Assembly (NCBI GenBank): GCA_001784175.1
Contig: MFPR01000024.1
Coordinates: 1 to 59,683 of the forward strand
Source of the DNA: Candidatus Lindowbacteria bacterium RIFCSPLOWO2_12_FULL_62_27
Lineage (GTDB): Bacteria; Lindowbacteria; 2-12-FULL-62-27
DNA: 59,683 bases
Reading direction: 5' to 3'
Shown: positions 31,518-40,664 of the stretch, piece by piece
Layout of the letters: each line of letters starts with the position of its first letter
How positions within the stretch are numbered: position 1 is the stretch's first letter
Notes under the pieces: model-generated
The model's input: only the letters and a program-made list of their open reading frames with translations
Told to the model about the DNA's origin: nothing
Databases searched by the model: none
Translations under genes and position numbers: made by a program

Positions 31518-34433
31518 TCAGCCGCGCCCCGCACGATCGAGCTTCAACATCAAATCAGAAAATGTTCCGACCGGGCAAAGCGATTCGCAAAACGCGCGGC
31601 GCAGCCGCCAGGCCAGCACAATCAGAACCGCCGCCGTCGCCAGAACCGCCGCGCTGACGCCAAAGGCGTTCAGGTAGAAGAACGCGTACCAGTCGGCCGC
31701 CGCCGGCGGCTCGGCAAGATCATGCTTCAGCATGAAATAGGCCGCCGCCGTGAAAATCAGAACGGCGATCGCGGTCACGCGAAACACGATCGGCCGGCGC
31801 GCGGGCTTGCCGCCGGTTCGCGCCTGGCAATCGTAGAATGTGCCGATCGGGCACGCGTGGTAGCACCAGTGGCGCTTTTCGAGGTTCATAATAAGCGCGG
31901 CCGGAACGAGCCATGGGCGCAAAAATCCGAAGACACATTTTCGCGGGCAGACGTGACAGAAGAGGTACGGGATTTTGAAATAGCATCTGAAAATCGGGTA
32001 GAAGACAGCCAGCGAGAACGCGGCGAAATGGATCCAGCGCATCGGATGCATTCCGCTTCTCCTCCAGGCGGCGCCGAAATCGAATTCCATCGCCCGGATC
32101 AGGCCCACGGCCAGAAGCGCAAGGAGCGCCCAGTGATAGGCGGGAACGAACGAGACGGCGTAAACGCCCGCGGCTGTTTCCTCCAGCACGATCAACAGAC
32201 CAATGGCCGCGAAGACGAAGCCCGCGACGGCGAAGGGGGCAACGGCGCCCGTGTCCCGAACGACTTCGGCCTGCGATTCCGCAGGCGCCCCGCGGCGCAG
32301 TCGCAGCGCGACGGCGCTCGCCAGTTTGACGCCGCCGAGACAATAGCAGGCGCCGGCGATTCCGATGAGCGGAATCAGAAGGGCGCTGATGACGATGGAT
32401 CCGAACGCGGCGCCCAGAAGATCGACAGCGTAGAGGCGTCCAAAGGTTTTCTCGGCGCCCTGGAACGTCGCCTTCGCCGCAAGGGGAAACTGCGCGCCCC
32501 CAAGAAATCCCGTCACGCCGGTCAGGACGGGGAATATCACCGGCGGCCCGCCGGCCGCGATCAAGGGATGATCCACCGCCCGCAGCGCCTCCAGTGCCGG
32601 CGCCAGAACAAACGCGAACACGGCCAACAGGCCATCCAAGCGCGCGAGCCGTGCGCGCGGATCGCCGGCCCTTCGCGCGGACCACGCCGCGCCGGCGGCC
32701 GAGCCGATCATGAACGCCGTCACGATCAAGCCGATCTGCCGGTACGCGTATCCATAACAGATTTGAAACGCGACGATCAGCACGATCTCGATTCCCATCC
32801 CGGCGAATCCCGTCGCCGAAATCGCCGCCGACACCGGACGGTCCGGCGACGCCCGCACGAGCGCGGCGATCCCGATCCCGATGACAAGCACGAGCAGCCC
32901 GGGCGCGGCCATGCCGCCGCCGAAATGGCCGAGCCAGTACCGCAGATGGGCATGGACGCCGGTCGGATAAAAGTCGCGGTTGAGATCGACCGTGTCGGAG
33001 ACACTCTCTTTTGCCTCGCGGATGCGCTCCTCCGTCAGTTTCGCCGTCAGGTAGCTCCGGTGGACGTAGCGGGTCTCGATTCGCCTCTCTTCAAGACGCG
33101 CGGCGATGTTGTAATCGAGCGGTTCGTCGGAGGCCAGAAAATAGCGGCGCGCGCCGGGAATCACGAGAACGTGTTTGAACACAGAGGCGCAGGACCGGTA
33201 AACGGACGAGGCCAGACGGCGCATCTCCGGGCCCGCGTAATTTTCCGAGCCGCTCAGCCTGAAACTGAGCGCGCCTCCGGGACGGAGCGCCCGTTTGGCC
33301 TCCGCGAAAAATTCCGCCGTGTAATACCGGTTGATCTGCGCGTTCGAGGGATCGGGCATGTCCATCAGGATGGCGTCGTATCTTCCCCGGGCGCGCCGGA
33401 GAAATCGCCGGGCGTCTTCGGAAATCATCACGACCCTTGGATCCTTCTCGGGCGCTGATATTTTTCGCACCACCGCCAGGACCTCCGGATCAAGTTCCAC
33501 CTGGTCGATGCGGGCGAGCGGATACTTCGCCGCCTCGCGGATGGCGCCGGTCAGCGCGCCCGACACGAGAAGGACGTGTTTTGCCGCCGGGCGCTGGGCG
33601 AGCGCGTAATGCACGGTTTCTTCCGCCGCGACAAAGTCCTGGGTCGATCCGACCGGCACGCCGTTTTCGTAGACGTTGATCTGGGTTTCCTGCCGGGTCA
33701 CGGCCAGCGTGCCGTAGGGCGTGGACCGCTCGTGCAAAAGTTCCTGGCCGGGATACAGGGCGCGCGCGGTCAGGCGCTCGACGTCGATGTTCCAGAACGC
33801 GGCCAGCGCGACGATCAGCGCGGCCAGGACGACAACGCCGAGCGCGGGCCGGCCGGCGGTCATCGCGAGCAGAACGGCCGACAGCAGACTGAGAACCATC
33901 ACGAACGTGAGAGATTGAAACGGCGAGAAATAATGGACGAGACAGAAACTGAACAACAGGCCACCCACGACGTATCCGAGCGTGTCGAGCACAAAGACAT
34001 GGCCGATCTTCGCGGCGCCCTCCCGGTCGGCCACGAGCCCGCCGAATCGCGTCAGCAGAAATCCCGAAAGCAGGCAACACGGCGCGAGAAGCGCGATCGA
34101 CACGATCGTCGCCGCGCCGATGCCCGGCTGAATTCCCTGAAGGAAAAATTGCTTGACGAGCCGGATGGCGACGAGGAGCGCAGGAGACAGAAGGGCCGAC
34201 GCCGCCTGGCAGAGAATGATCTTCCGAACCGGGCTGACCGCCGGGCCGGGCCGGCGGCCGAGGAAACTGCCGAGACCCGTCAGCAGCATCCAGTTGCCCA
34301 ACATGACGCCGATGACAAGCTCGTTGCCGGCAAAGAGGGTCAGAAATTCCCGGAGCGCGATCACCTGCGTCACGAACGCGGTTATGCCGAGGCTGGCGAC
34401 GCCAAGCCGCACGGAGCGCTGCATCGGCGCCAC
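31518..34433 (-). CDS. Spermidine-synthase-like membrane protein fused to NapH-like Fe-S domain
   Basis: Protein of 971 residues. An N-terminal set of membrane helices (about 1-225) is followed by a soluble spermidine-synthase-like methyltransferase fold (about 235-440), with VLLVSGALTGAIREAAKYPL, IDQVELDPEVL and YDAILMDMPDPSNAQINRYYTAEFF. A second membrane section follows (about 500-790). The C-terminal part is NapH/NosR-like: FCHVCPRKCVFGF, WCYHACPIGTFYDC and FCESLCPVGTFSDL, giving cysteines for iron-sulfur clusters at the membrane. The glycine-rich nucleotide loop is altered (SGALTG), so aminopropyl transfer is doubtful. Directly upstream of amrS; likely supplies electrons or substrate to it. 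Confidence 0.85.
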   Translation of the reverse strand: MAPMQRSVRLGVASLGITAFVTQVIALREFLTLFAGNELVIGVMLGNWMLLTGLGSFLGRRPGPAVSPVRKIILCQAASALLSPALLVAIRLVKQFFLQGIQPGIGAATIVSIALLAPCCLLSGFLLTRFGGLVADREGAAKIGHVFVLDTLGYVVGGLLFSFCLVHYFSPFQSLTFVMVLSLLSAVLLAMTAGRPALGVVVLAALIVALAAFWNIDVERLTARALYPGQELLHERSTPYGTLAVTRQETQINVYENGVPVGSTQDFVAAEETVHYALAQRPAAKHVLLVSGALTGAIREAAKYPLARIDQVELDPEVLAVVRKISAPEKDPRVVMISEDARRFLRRARGRYDAILMDMPDPSNAQINRYYTAEFFAEAKRALRPGGALSFRLSGSENYAGPEMRRLASSVYRSCASVFKHVLVIPGARRYFLASDEPLDYNIAARLEERRIETRYVHRSYLTAKLTEERIREAKESVSDTVDLNRDFYPTGVHAHLRYWLGHFGGGMAAPGLLVLVIGIGIAALVRASPDRPVSAAISATGFAGMGIEIVLIVAFQICYGYAYRQIGLIVTAFMIGSAAGAAWSARRAGDPRARLARLDGLLAVFAFVLAPALEALRAVDHPLIAAGGPPVIFPVLTGVTGFLGGAQFPLAAKATFQGAEKTFGRLYAVDLLGAAFGSIVISALLIPLIGIAGACYCLGGVKLASAVALRLRRGAPAESQAEVVRDTGAVAPFAVAGFVFAAIGLLIVLEETAAGVYAVSFVPAYHWALLALLAVGLIRAMEFDFGAAWRRSGMHPMRWIHFAAFSLAVFYPIFRCYFKIPYLFCHVCPRKCVFGFLRPWLVPAALIMNLEKRHWCYHACPIGTFYDCQARTGGKPARRPIVFRVTAIAVLIFTAAAYFMLKHDLAEPPAAADWYAFFYLNAFGVSAAVLATAAVLIVLAWRLRRAFCESLCPVGTFSDLMLKLDRAGRG

Positions 34434-34473
34434 TGTCTCCGATCAGGGAGAATCTGTCAAGCGAGGAGGGGGG

Positions 34474-36021
34474 TTACTCCAAACCGAATTCCTCGATCAT
34501 GCGCCGAAGCGTGTGGCGGTGCACCCCCAGAATTTCCGCGGCCTTGCCCCGGTGCCAGCGCGTTTGCTGGAGAACTTCGAGGACGTGCTGCCGCGTGAGA
34601 TGTTTGAGGCTCGAGGGGGCCGCGGGCGGCGGCATGGATGTCAGCCGCCCCTGCCCTCCGTCCGACAGGGATGTCGGACGCTCCGGCGGGGGCGGCGACA
34701 CGGAGGCGGAGGCGGGTTTCTGGCCGCGCGTCGACTCGAGCTTGTAGGGAATGTGTTCGGCGTGGACGATGTTCGACGTCGTCGTCAGCACCATGCGCTC
34801 CACGCAGTTGGCCAGCTCCCGGACGTTGCCCGGCCAGTCGTAGGTCTGGAAAATTTCGATCACCTTCGGCACGGCGAACTTGACGTCCCGGTTGTGTTTT
34901 TTGTTGAAGACCTTGATGAAATAATCGACCAGAAGCGGAATGTCCTCCTTGCGGTCGCGCACCGGCGGGAGCGTGAACGAGAACACGTTGATCCGGTAAT
35001 AGAGGTCGGTGCGGAACCGGCCCTCCGCCATCTCCTTTTCGAGGTTGCGGTTCGTCGCCGCGATCAGCCGCACGTCGGTCTTCAGGGTCTGCCGCCCGCC
35101 CAGGCGCTCGAATTTGCCGTCCTGCAAAACCCTGAGAAGTTTGATCTGAATGGGAATCGGCATGTCCCCGATCTCGTCCAGAAAGAGCGTGCCGCCGTTG
35201 GCCAGCTCGAACCGGCCCTGCGTCTGGGCGTAGGCGCCCGTGAACGCGCCCTTTTCGTAGCCGAACATCTCGCTCTCGAGCAGCGTTTCCGGGATCGCCG
35301 CGCAACTGACTTTGATGAAAGGCTTGTCCTTCCGCCGGCTGTTCTGGTGGATCACGTTCGCGAAATTTTCCTTGCCGGTGCCGGTCTCGCCCAGAAGCAG
35401 AATGTTGGCGTCGGTGCGGGCGGCGTGACGGACCTGCGTGAAGAGCTGCTGAATGACCAGGGACTCGCCGATCACCGCGATCTCGCGGCTGTACGGAAAA
35501 CCGGGCTCCTCTTCCAGGTCCGGATACTCCGTCGCGAGGCCGGTCGGCGCGTGATACCGGTTGAATTCCTCCCGGCCCATCCCGTAGTGCCGGCAGAGGG
35601 CATCGATCGTCTGTTCCTTGTCGGACAGCGCCAGATCCACCGACTTGTCCAGAAAATACGAAAGATCCTCCAGCACCGTCCGGCTGATGAATCGGGGATG
35701 ATGGGTCGCGAGGACAATTTCTTTTGAGGTCTCCTCCAGCGGCAGGATCACGTACTTGCAGGCCAGCTTCGCAGGAATTCGTTTGAGAACTGCCTTGGGA
35801 ACTTCGGCCTCATTCACATTCACATAGCGCAACCCGTATTGCATCGCATACGCCATCTGGACCTGCTTGTAGGTCGCAACGCCCATCTCTTCCAAAATGG
35901 CGCCGAGCAATTTGTAGGGAGTGGCAGCCTGATTTTCCAGCGCCGCCTTAAGCTGGTCCTTCGTTATAATCTTCTGATCAACAAGAATTTGTCCGATCTG
36001 GTCTTTTTTGTCGATCTTCAT
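34474..36021 (-). CDS. Sigma-54-dependent activator with GspE-N/MshEN-like sensor
   Basis: About 515 residues from ATG 36021 (AAAGGA 9 nt upstream). N-terminal 150 residues are a GspE-N/MshEN-like domain: IGQILVDQKIITKDQLKAAL, then LLGAILEEMG and IPAKLACKYVILPLE. In several ATPases this domain binds c-di-GMP. AAA+ domain follows: Walker A GETGTGKENFA, sigma-54 contact loop GAFTGAYAQ, Walker B GGTLFLDEIGD, arginine fingers in RFRTDLYYRINV. A Ser/Pro-rich linker and Fis-type helix-turn-helix (KAAEILGVHRHTLRRMIEEFG) end it. No REC domain. First gene of the long minus-strand run, so a likely local regulator. Confidence 0.93.
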   Translation of the reverse strand: MKIDKKDQIGQILVDQKIITKDQLKAALENQAATPYKLLGAILEEMGVATYKQVQMAYAMQYGLRYVNVNEAEVPKAVLKRIPAKLACKYVILPLEETSKEIVLATHHPRFISRTVLEDLSYFLDKSVDLALSDKEQTIDALCRHYGMGREEFNRYHAPTGLATEYPDLEEEPGFPYSREIAVIGESLVIQQLFTQVRHAARTDANILLLGETGTGKENFANVIHQNSRRKDKPFIKVSCAAIPETLLESEMFGYEKGAFTGAYAQTQGRFELANGGTLFLDEIGDMPIPIQIKLLRVLQDGKFERLGGRQTLKTDVRLIAATNRNLEKEMAEGRFRTDLYYRINVFSFTLPPVRDRKEDIPLLVDYFIKVFNKKHNRDVKFAVPKVIEIFQTYDWPGNVRELANCVERMVLTTTSNIVHAEHIPYKLESTRGQKPASASVSPPPPERPTSLSDGGQGRLTSMPPPAAPSSLKHLTRQHVLEVLQQTRWHRGKAAEILGVHRHTLRRMIEEFGLE

Positions 36022-36083
36022 GGGCCACATCCTTTGTAAATTTTGGATAAGCCTTGTACAATCCTGACAAGATGTATGTCCTT

Positions 36084-36111
36084 ATTGTATAGTATTTGTC
36101 CTGTTTGTCAA
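36084..36111 (-). promoter_or_regulatory. Near-consensus sigma-70 promoter of the minus-strand run
   Basis: TTGACA (36111-36106), a 16-bp spacer, TACAAT (36089-36084) on the minus strand. It is about 63 bp upstream of the activator start codon. A short TTGTACAA palindrome lies between it and the gene (36053-36060). Confidence 0.7.
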
Positions 36112-36231
36112 ATGATCCAGTAGAATTTACCAGCGGGGCTCCACAAATTAACTAACTCATAATCTAAATCTTATACATATTTTCCGCAAATGGGCCCACG
36201 GCGGTACTCTAATTGCAATACTATAATTAAT

Positions 36232-37293
36232 ATGAAAACAAACGAAACGGCAAACGGCAAAATGAAGATCGGCACAGCGGTGGTTCTGGTGATTGCGATT
36301 GTTTTGGCGGCCGGCTTCCAGCCGGTTTCGGCGCAGGTGATGACCGCCAATGGATTCAAGGTCTACTTCAACACGCCTCCCGCATCCAACTACATCGACA
36401 ACCGCGTTGTGGACCTCATCAATTCCTCCACGAGCTACTGCTACGTCGCCGTCTATGCCTTCAACCGGGCCAGCATCAAGACCGCCCTGATCAACGCCAA
36501 AAATCGCGGGGTGTCGGTCAAAGTCGTCACCGAAGCCGACAACCGCAACAACGCGACCTACAAGCCCGCGTATGACGCGCTGGTGGCCGCCGGCATCACG
36601 GTCGTCAGCGACAACCGCACGGCCCTCATGCACCACAAATTCATCGTGATCGACGACATCGAAGTCCTCTCCGGCTCCTACAACATGACGGACGATCAGA
36701 CCACGGCCGACAAGAACAACGTCCTCATCATTCATTCGAGCGGCGTCGCCTCCCGCTACAAGAGCGAGTTCAACCAGATGTTCAGCGGCATCTTCGGCGC
36801 CTCCAAGGTCGACTATTCCGGATCGAACACCGTCGCCACCGCCACCGTCTACACAAAGTTCTCGCCCAAGACCGATGTGCTGGCCTCCATCAAGTCCCAC
36901 ATCGGCACCGCCAACACATCCGTCTATTTCAATATCTTCACCTTCACCGACAGGGGCGTCGCCGACGCGCTGATCGCGCGCAAGAACGCCGCCGTCACCG
37001 TCAAGGGATCCTTCGACGCATGGCAGGCGGGCCTCAGCGCCTCGCAGTACAACTACATGCTCTCGAGCGGCGTGCCGGTCAAGAAGGACACCTACACGGG
37101 ACTTCTCCACGACAAATTCATGGCCATCGACGGCGGCACCACCAGCGGCCCCCGCACCATCACCGGGTCCTTCAACTGGACCCAGGCCGCCAACACCTCC
37201 AACGACGAAAACTGCCTCGTCATCCTCGACGCCACCGTCACCAACTCCTACAAGGGCAACGCGGTTTACGTCTACACGTACAAGGCGCAGTAA
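36232..37293 (+). CDS. Exported phospholipase D-like protein
   Basis: 353 residues from ATG 36232. Signal peptide at about 10-34 (KIGTAVVLVIAIVLAAGFQPVSA). Two PLD half-sites, each H-x-K-x4-D: HHKFIVIDD with SGSYNMTDD (about 139-160), and HDKFMAIDGG with TGSFNWTQA (about 294-320). Both are intact, so phosphodiesterase activity is likely. Substrate could be phospholipid or nucleic acid; similar short secreted PLDs include Nuc-type nucleases, but this one is a two-site protein. Upstream is AT-rich. The gene is followed by a GC-rich repeat and a lipoprotein gene on the same strand. Confidence 0.9.
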   Translation: MKTNETANGKMKIGTAVVLVIAIVLAAGFQPVSAQVMTANGFKVYFNTPPASNYIDNRVVDLINSSTSYCYVAVYAFNRASIKTALINAKNRGVSVKVVTEADNRNNATYKPAYDALVAAGITVVSDNRTALMHHKFIVIDDIEVLSGSYNMTDDQTTADKNNVLIIHSSGVASRYKSEFNQMFSGIFGASKVDYSGSNTVATATVYTKFSPKTDVLASIKSHIGTANTSVYFNIFTFTDRGVADALIARKNAAVTVKGSFDAWQAGLSASQYNYMLSSGVPVKKDTYTGLLHDKFMAIDGGTTSGPRTITGSFNWTQAANTSNDENCLVILDATVTNSYKGNAVYVYTYKAQ

Positions 37294-37320
37294 AGAATCT
37301 CCGGAGACCCTCTTTTCATC

Positions 37321-37352
37321 ACCCCTTGCAAAGGGGGGACTGAGGGGGGTTA
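37321..37352 (+). repeat. GC-rich repeat, intergenic copy
   Basis: CCCC, TTGCAAA, six G, ACTGA, six G. Same layout and orientation as the copy in metH, here 28 bp after the phospholipase D stop. It can fold as a hairpin (CCCCTT with AAGGGG). Confidence 0.75.
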
Positions 37353-37400
37353 CTGTTTTTCTCCGACCTCCATCGAAATTGTATGATTGAATAGCCTGCG

Positions 37401-37787
37401 ATGAACCGCAGGCGGGGATTTTTCTTGTGCGCGCTGGCCGCCGTAGCCGTTTGGGCCTGCGCGCAGCCGGAAAAGGAGTGGTTCGGGCTGGCAGACCGGG
37501 CGGGTAATCCGGTGAGTTCACCGGTTCGCGCGCGGGGAGAACTCTACGCCGCATACAAAACCCCGCGCGGCACCACGGACAAAATCGCCTTTGAACTCTA
37601 TTTCAAAGATGAGGCCGGCGGCTGGAAACTCATTTTTCTGAACATCCAACAATCCGACACGCCGGCGGCTCTGGTCCGTGAGCCGCTGGTCGTGGAGGAT
37701 CTTCCGCCCGGGGCCTACAAGATCGTCTTCATCCGAAACGACAAGCCCATCGGCGAAACGGTGTTCGAGTTGCTCGCGACCGAATGA
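37401..37787 (+). CDS. Small lipoprotein, unknown function
   Basis: Protein of 128 residues. Basic start MNRRRGFFLCALAAVAVWAC with a lipobox-like VWAC (Cys 20), then a beta-rich domain (IAFELYFKDEAGGWKLIFLN and AYKIVFIRNDKPIGETVFEL) that looks like a small immunoglobulin- or CBM-like fold. Not recognised as a named family. The last 4 bp (ATGA) overlap the start of the next gene, so the two should be made together and may interact at the membrane. Confidence 0.7.
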   Translation: MNRRRGFFLCALAAVAVWACAQPEKEWFGLADRAGNPVSSPVRARGELYAAYKTPRGTTDKIAFELYFKDEAGGWKLIFLNIQQSDTPAALVREPLVVEDLPPGAYKIVFIRNDKPIGETVFELLATE

Positions 37788-40651
37788 GCAAGCTCGGCAA
37801 ATGCTCTCTCGTCCTGGCCGCAGCGCTGGCGCTGGGGGCGCTGGTGTTCTATTTCGCGGGGGGATTTGATTCTCCAGCGACGCAAGGCGGCGAAGGGCCA
37901 GCCAGCGTTCCGTCGAAAGAAGCGGCCGGCGAATCGGAGCGGTATTTTTGGGAACGGGCGGTCGAAGAGGCCCGGCGGCGTCTGGATGCGTTGAGAGCGC
38001 CGGGCCGGGACGCCGGGCCGGAAGCCGCGCTTCCGCCGCCGGCGCCGCTGGAGACCTCGAATCAGGATCGATTTCCCGATGTCGCCGTCCCAACCGACCT
38101 TCCGCAGGCGGACGAGGAAAACCGTTTTGAGATTCCGGAATCGTTTCTGGTCAACGTCTACAAGGCGCTCCTCAGGCACGCCCGATCCGACCCGGCCGTG
38201 TCGGCGCCGGCGTTGCGGAGGCTCGCAAGCCGAACGTGGGCGTACCAGTCGATGTGGCAGATCGCTCACGGTACCGCGCTGATGAATCTGCCTCCGCCGC
38301 CCGGACCGGAGGGTTGGAAGGACCTGACGTTTCTTCTCATGGATGCGGACCGAAACGCTGACGCAATCGAGTCCCTGCGCCTGTCGGGCGCCGCGACCAA
38401 CCACACGCTGAAAAATTATCTCGAGATCGTGATCCTCCAGGCCTTGAACCGCAACCCGGACCAGCCGGTCCGTCGGCTGCAGGACGATCTCGAGGAATTT
38501 CCGCGGCATGCGCAGTTTCTTGTGACCAATCCATCCAACCGGCCTCATGTTCTCCCCGCCGCGATCGCCGGCAAGATTCGGGAGGCCGAGGAGATGTTCA
38601 ACCGCCGGCGATTTGGCCGCGCCGGATTTCGGCTCGACGAGGCCGGCGCGATTGAACTTCTGACCGAGCACGCCGCGCCGGGGCAGGACATTTGGCTGTT
38701 GATCGACGAAAGCCGCCGGCCGGCAGCCGACAAAGCCAGGTTCGTCCAAGGCCGGACGGAACATCCGATCGGCGCGTGGGGAGAGGAACGCGAGATCACG
38801 AGCGACAGCGGGCTCGCCTACTGGATTCGATCGGCCGCAATCCCGATGACGCTTCGGCCGGGGCAGGCGGAGTTTCGCATGGGGCCGGCGCGGAAATCCT
38901 TTTTTGTGACCGCCGACCCCGCGCCGCCTGATGTGTCGTGGATGGCGAGCCGCCGGGTCGTGGCGGGCGAGTGGGTTTCGGTCGACGTCCGCAGCCTCCC
39001 GCCGGCGGCGGACCGCATGAGAGCGGATGCGATCGTATCGCAGGAAAACAAGCATTGGCCGGCGGCAACCCGGGAGGGCGGCCCTGCGATGGCGATTCGC
39101 ATTCCGCGGGAAGTCCTGTCCGGCATCGCTGACCTGCGAGTCCGGGCCGGCGTCAGGATTTCGGAGCCGTATCCGTTCGAAGTCGTCGATTATCCCGTGC
39201 CCGTCAACGAGCAGACGCGCATCCGCCGGCCGGAACTTGCGGCGCTTGTGCCGGACGAGAAACTCAACTTTCAGTTCGCGACCCTTGCCGACGCCTATGC
39301 GGCCGTATGCCTGATGCCGAACGGCGAGTTCGCGGTCTGGACGCCGGAGGTCCCGGTGGATACGAGCCACGTTCCTCCCGCAGGTCGCTGGCAGGTTCCG
39401 GCCGGATGGCCACAGGGACCGGTGTGGATGGCGTGGGCCGAACGGCGCGGCGAACACTGGGTGCTGCCGACAATCGAGGGAGAACGCGTAACGGTCGGTC
39501 CCGTCGCCAATCCGCCGGAAATCCATCACGCCGCCTTTTACCGCACAGGCGTCGGCGTCTACACGGCCTTCGACGCGGAAAAAAAACGGTATGTCACTTC
39601 AGCCTTCAAGAAAGGTGACCTGGCGGTGCGCGGGATTGATCTTTGGCCGGGCGAACCATACGCCGTGAAGGTCGTATTCGAGCGCGGCGGGGAACTTCCA
39701 CTCACAGTGGAGTCAACCCTCCGGGGGCTTCTGACGGTGAATCTGGACGCGAACGGGCCGGCGCCGGTCAAAATCAGGGTGGCCAAACTGATTCGGAACC
39801 AGCCCGGCGAGTTCGCTGCGCTGCCGGTGCATGACGCGTCCGACGCCGACGCGCTGAACGCCCAGACGCCGCAGGGCCGGGCTGCAGCCGAGTGGCTGCG
39901 GCAGGCGGTGTTGGCGGCGCGCATCGAAGGCGGGCCGGCCGCGCCCGTGCCGGTCTCGCCGTGGGGCGGCGCGTGGAAGTACGCCGCGGAGCCAGAGGGA
40001 ACCACCTACACGTGGATGGCGTTTGACGGAGCGGGCGTGCTGCGCGCACAGTTTCGTTCCGACGGCGGCGCCGCCTCGGAATGGATCGAATACGATCTTC
40101 TGACCGGAGGGGAATCCATCGGAGAGTTGCGGGCGAACGCGCTGCAAACGGGAAACGGACTCGGCAACCTTGTGGCCGATGCGATCCGCGAGGCCGCGCA
40201 GTCGCAGATGAGCCTGATTTCGGCGAACGATCTGCGCGGAAACATTCCGGCGGGGCCAGTCACCCTGGGACTGATCGAACGCGCCGTCGAGGATCCGCAG
40301 GGGAGGCCGCGAACCCTCCATCTCACCGGGCGCGAACTCAGAGAATGCACGCTCCAGATCCTCGATCAGGCGGCTGCATTCGGTTCAGGGTTCACGGCGG
40401 AGATCACCGATCCGACCGACCCCACACAGGTGAGGATTCTCCTGCAGGGTGTCAACGCCGTCTGGGATGAGCAGGTCTACTCGGTCACGCTGACGGAAAG
40501 GCAGGCCGAACGCCTGTCGTCCACGCTGGGCCGGGACGCCTGGCAGAACGCCGAAAGTTCCGCGACGATTCAGGCGGCGCTGGAAAAATACGTCCGGCGG
40601 CATTCCCCCCTCTCACCCGACGAGCGAGAGAGAGTGGCGGTTCGGAAATAA
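37784..40651 (+). CDS. Large membrane-anchored protein with 5'-nucleotidase C-terminal-like domain
   Basis: Protein of 955 residues. N-terminal signal anchor (CSLVLAAALALGALVFYFAGG), then a long low-similarity periplasmic region with Pro/Ala-rich and helical parts and several beta domains. The last 170 residues look like the C-terminal domain of 5'-nucleotidases: GNGLGNLVADAIREAAQSQM, LISANDLRGNIPAGPVTLG and LHLTGRELRECTLQILD. In that family this domain carries the nucleotide-binding part, while the metal site is in an N-terminal metallophosphatase domain that I do not see here. Translationally coupled to the lipoprotein gene. Ends 14 bp from the convergent giant gene. Confidence 0.65.
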   Translation: MSKLGKCSLVLAAALALGALVFYFAGGFDSPATQGGEGPASVPSKEAAGESERYFWERAVEEARRRLDALRAPGRDAGPEAALPPPAPLETSNQDRFPDVAVPTDLPQADEENRFEIPESFLVNVYKALLRHARSDPAVSAPALRRLASRTWAYQSMWQIAHGTALMNLPPPPGPEGWKDLTFLLMDADRNADAIESLRLSGAATNHTLKNYLEIVILQALNRNPDQPVRRLQDDLEEFPRHAQFLVTNPSNRPHVLPAAIAGKIREAEEMFNRRRFGRAGFRLDEAGAIELLTEHAAPGQDIWLLIDESRRPAADKARFVQGRTEHPIGAWGEEREITSDSGLAYWIRSAAIPMTLRPGQAEFRMGPARKSFFVTADPAPPDVSWMASRRVVAGEWVSVDVRSLPPAADRMRADAIVSQENKHWPAATREGGPAMAIRIPREVLSGIADLRVRAGVRISEPYPFEVVDYPVPVNEQTRIRRPELAALVPDEKLNFQFATLADAYAAVCLMPNGEFAVWTPEVPVDTSHVPPAGRWQVPAGWPQGPVWMAWAERRGEHWVLPTIEGERVTVGPVANPPEIHHAAFYRTGVGVYTAFDAEKKRYVTSAFKKGDLAVRGIDLWPGEPYAVKVVFERGGELPLTVESTLRGLLTVNLDANGPAPVKIRVAKLIRNQPGEFAALPVHDASDADALNAQTPQGRAAAEWLRQAVLAARIEGGPAAPVPVSPWGGAWKYAAEPEGTTYTWMAFDGAGVLRAQFRSDGGAASEWIEYDLLTGGESIGELRANALQTGNGLGNLVADAIREAAQSQMSLISANDLRGNIPAGPVTLGLIERAVEDPQGRPRTLHLTGRELRECTLQILDQAAAFGSGFTAEITDPTDPTQVRILLQGVNAVWDEQVYSVTLTERQAERLSSTLGRDAWQNAESSATIQAALEKYVRRHSPLSPDERERVAVRK

Positions 40652-40664
40652 TCGTGTAACAAAA

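Noticed and set aside
28766-31534. A single 922-residue fusion spanning the AmrS region and Memo-AMMECR1
   Set aside because: Upstream of 30355 that frame is out of phase with the real amrS gene and reads as Arg/Pro-rich nonsense; a GTGA overlap gives a natural start for the second gene.
36157-37554. A 465-codon minus-strand frame over the phospholipase D gene
   Set aside because: Shadow of the PLD gene, whose two HKD motifs and signal peptide are unambiguous.
37715-39529. A 604-codon minus-strand frame
   Set aside because: Arg/Pro-rich antisense of the 955-residue membrane protein; no motif or ribosome-binding site.
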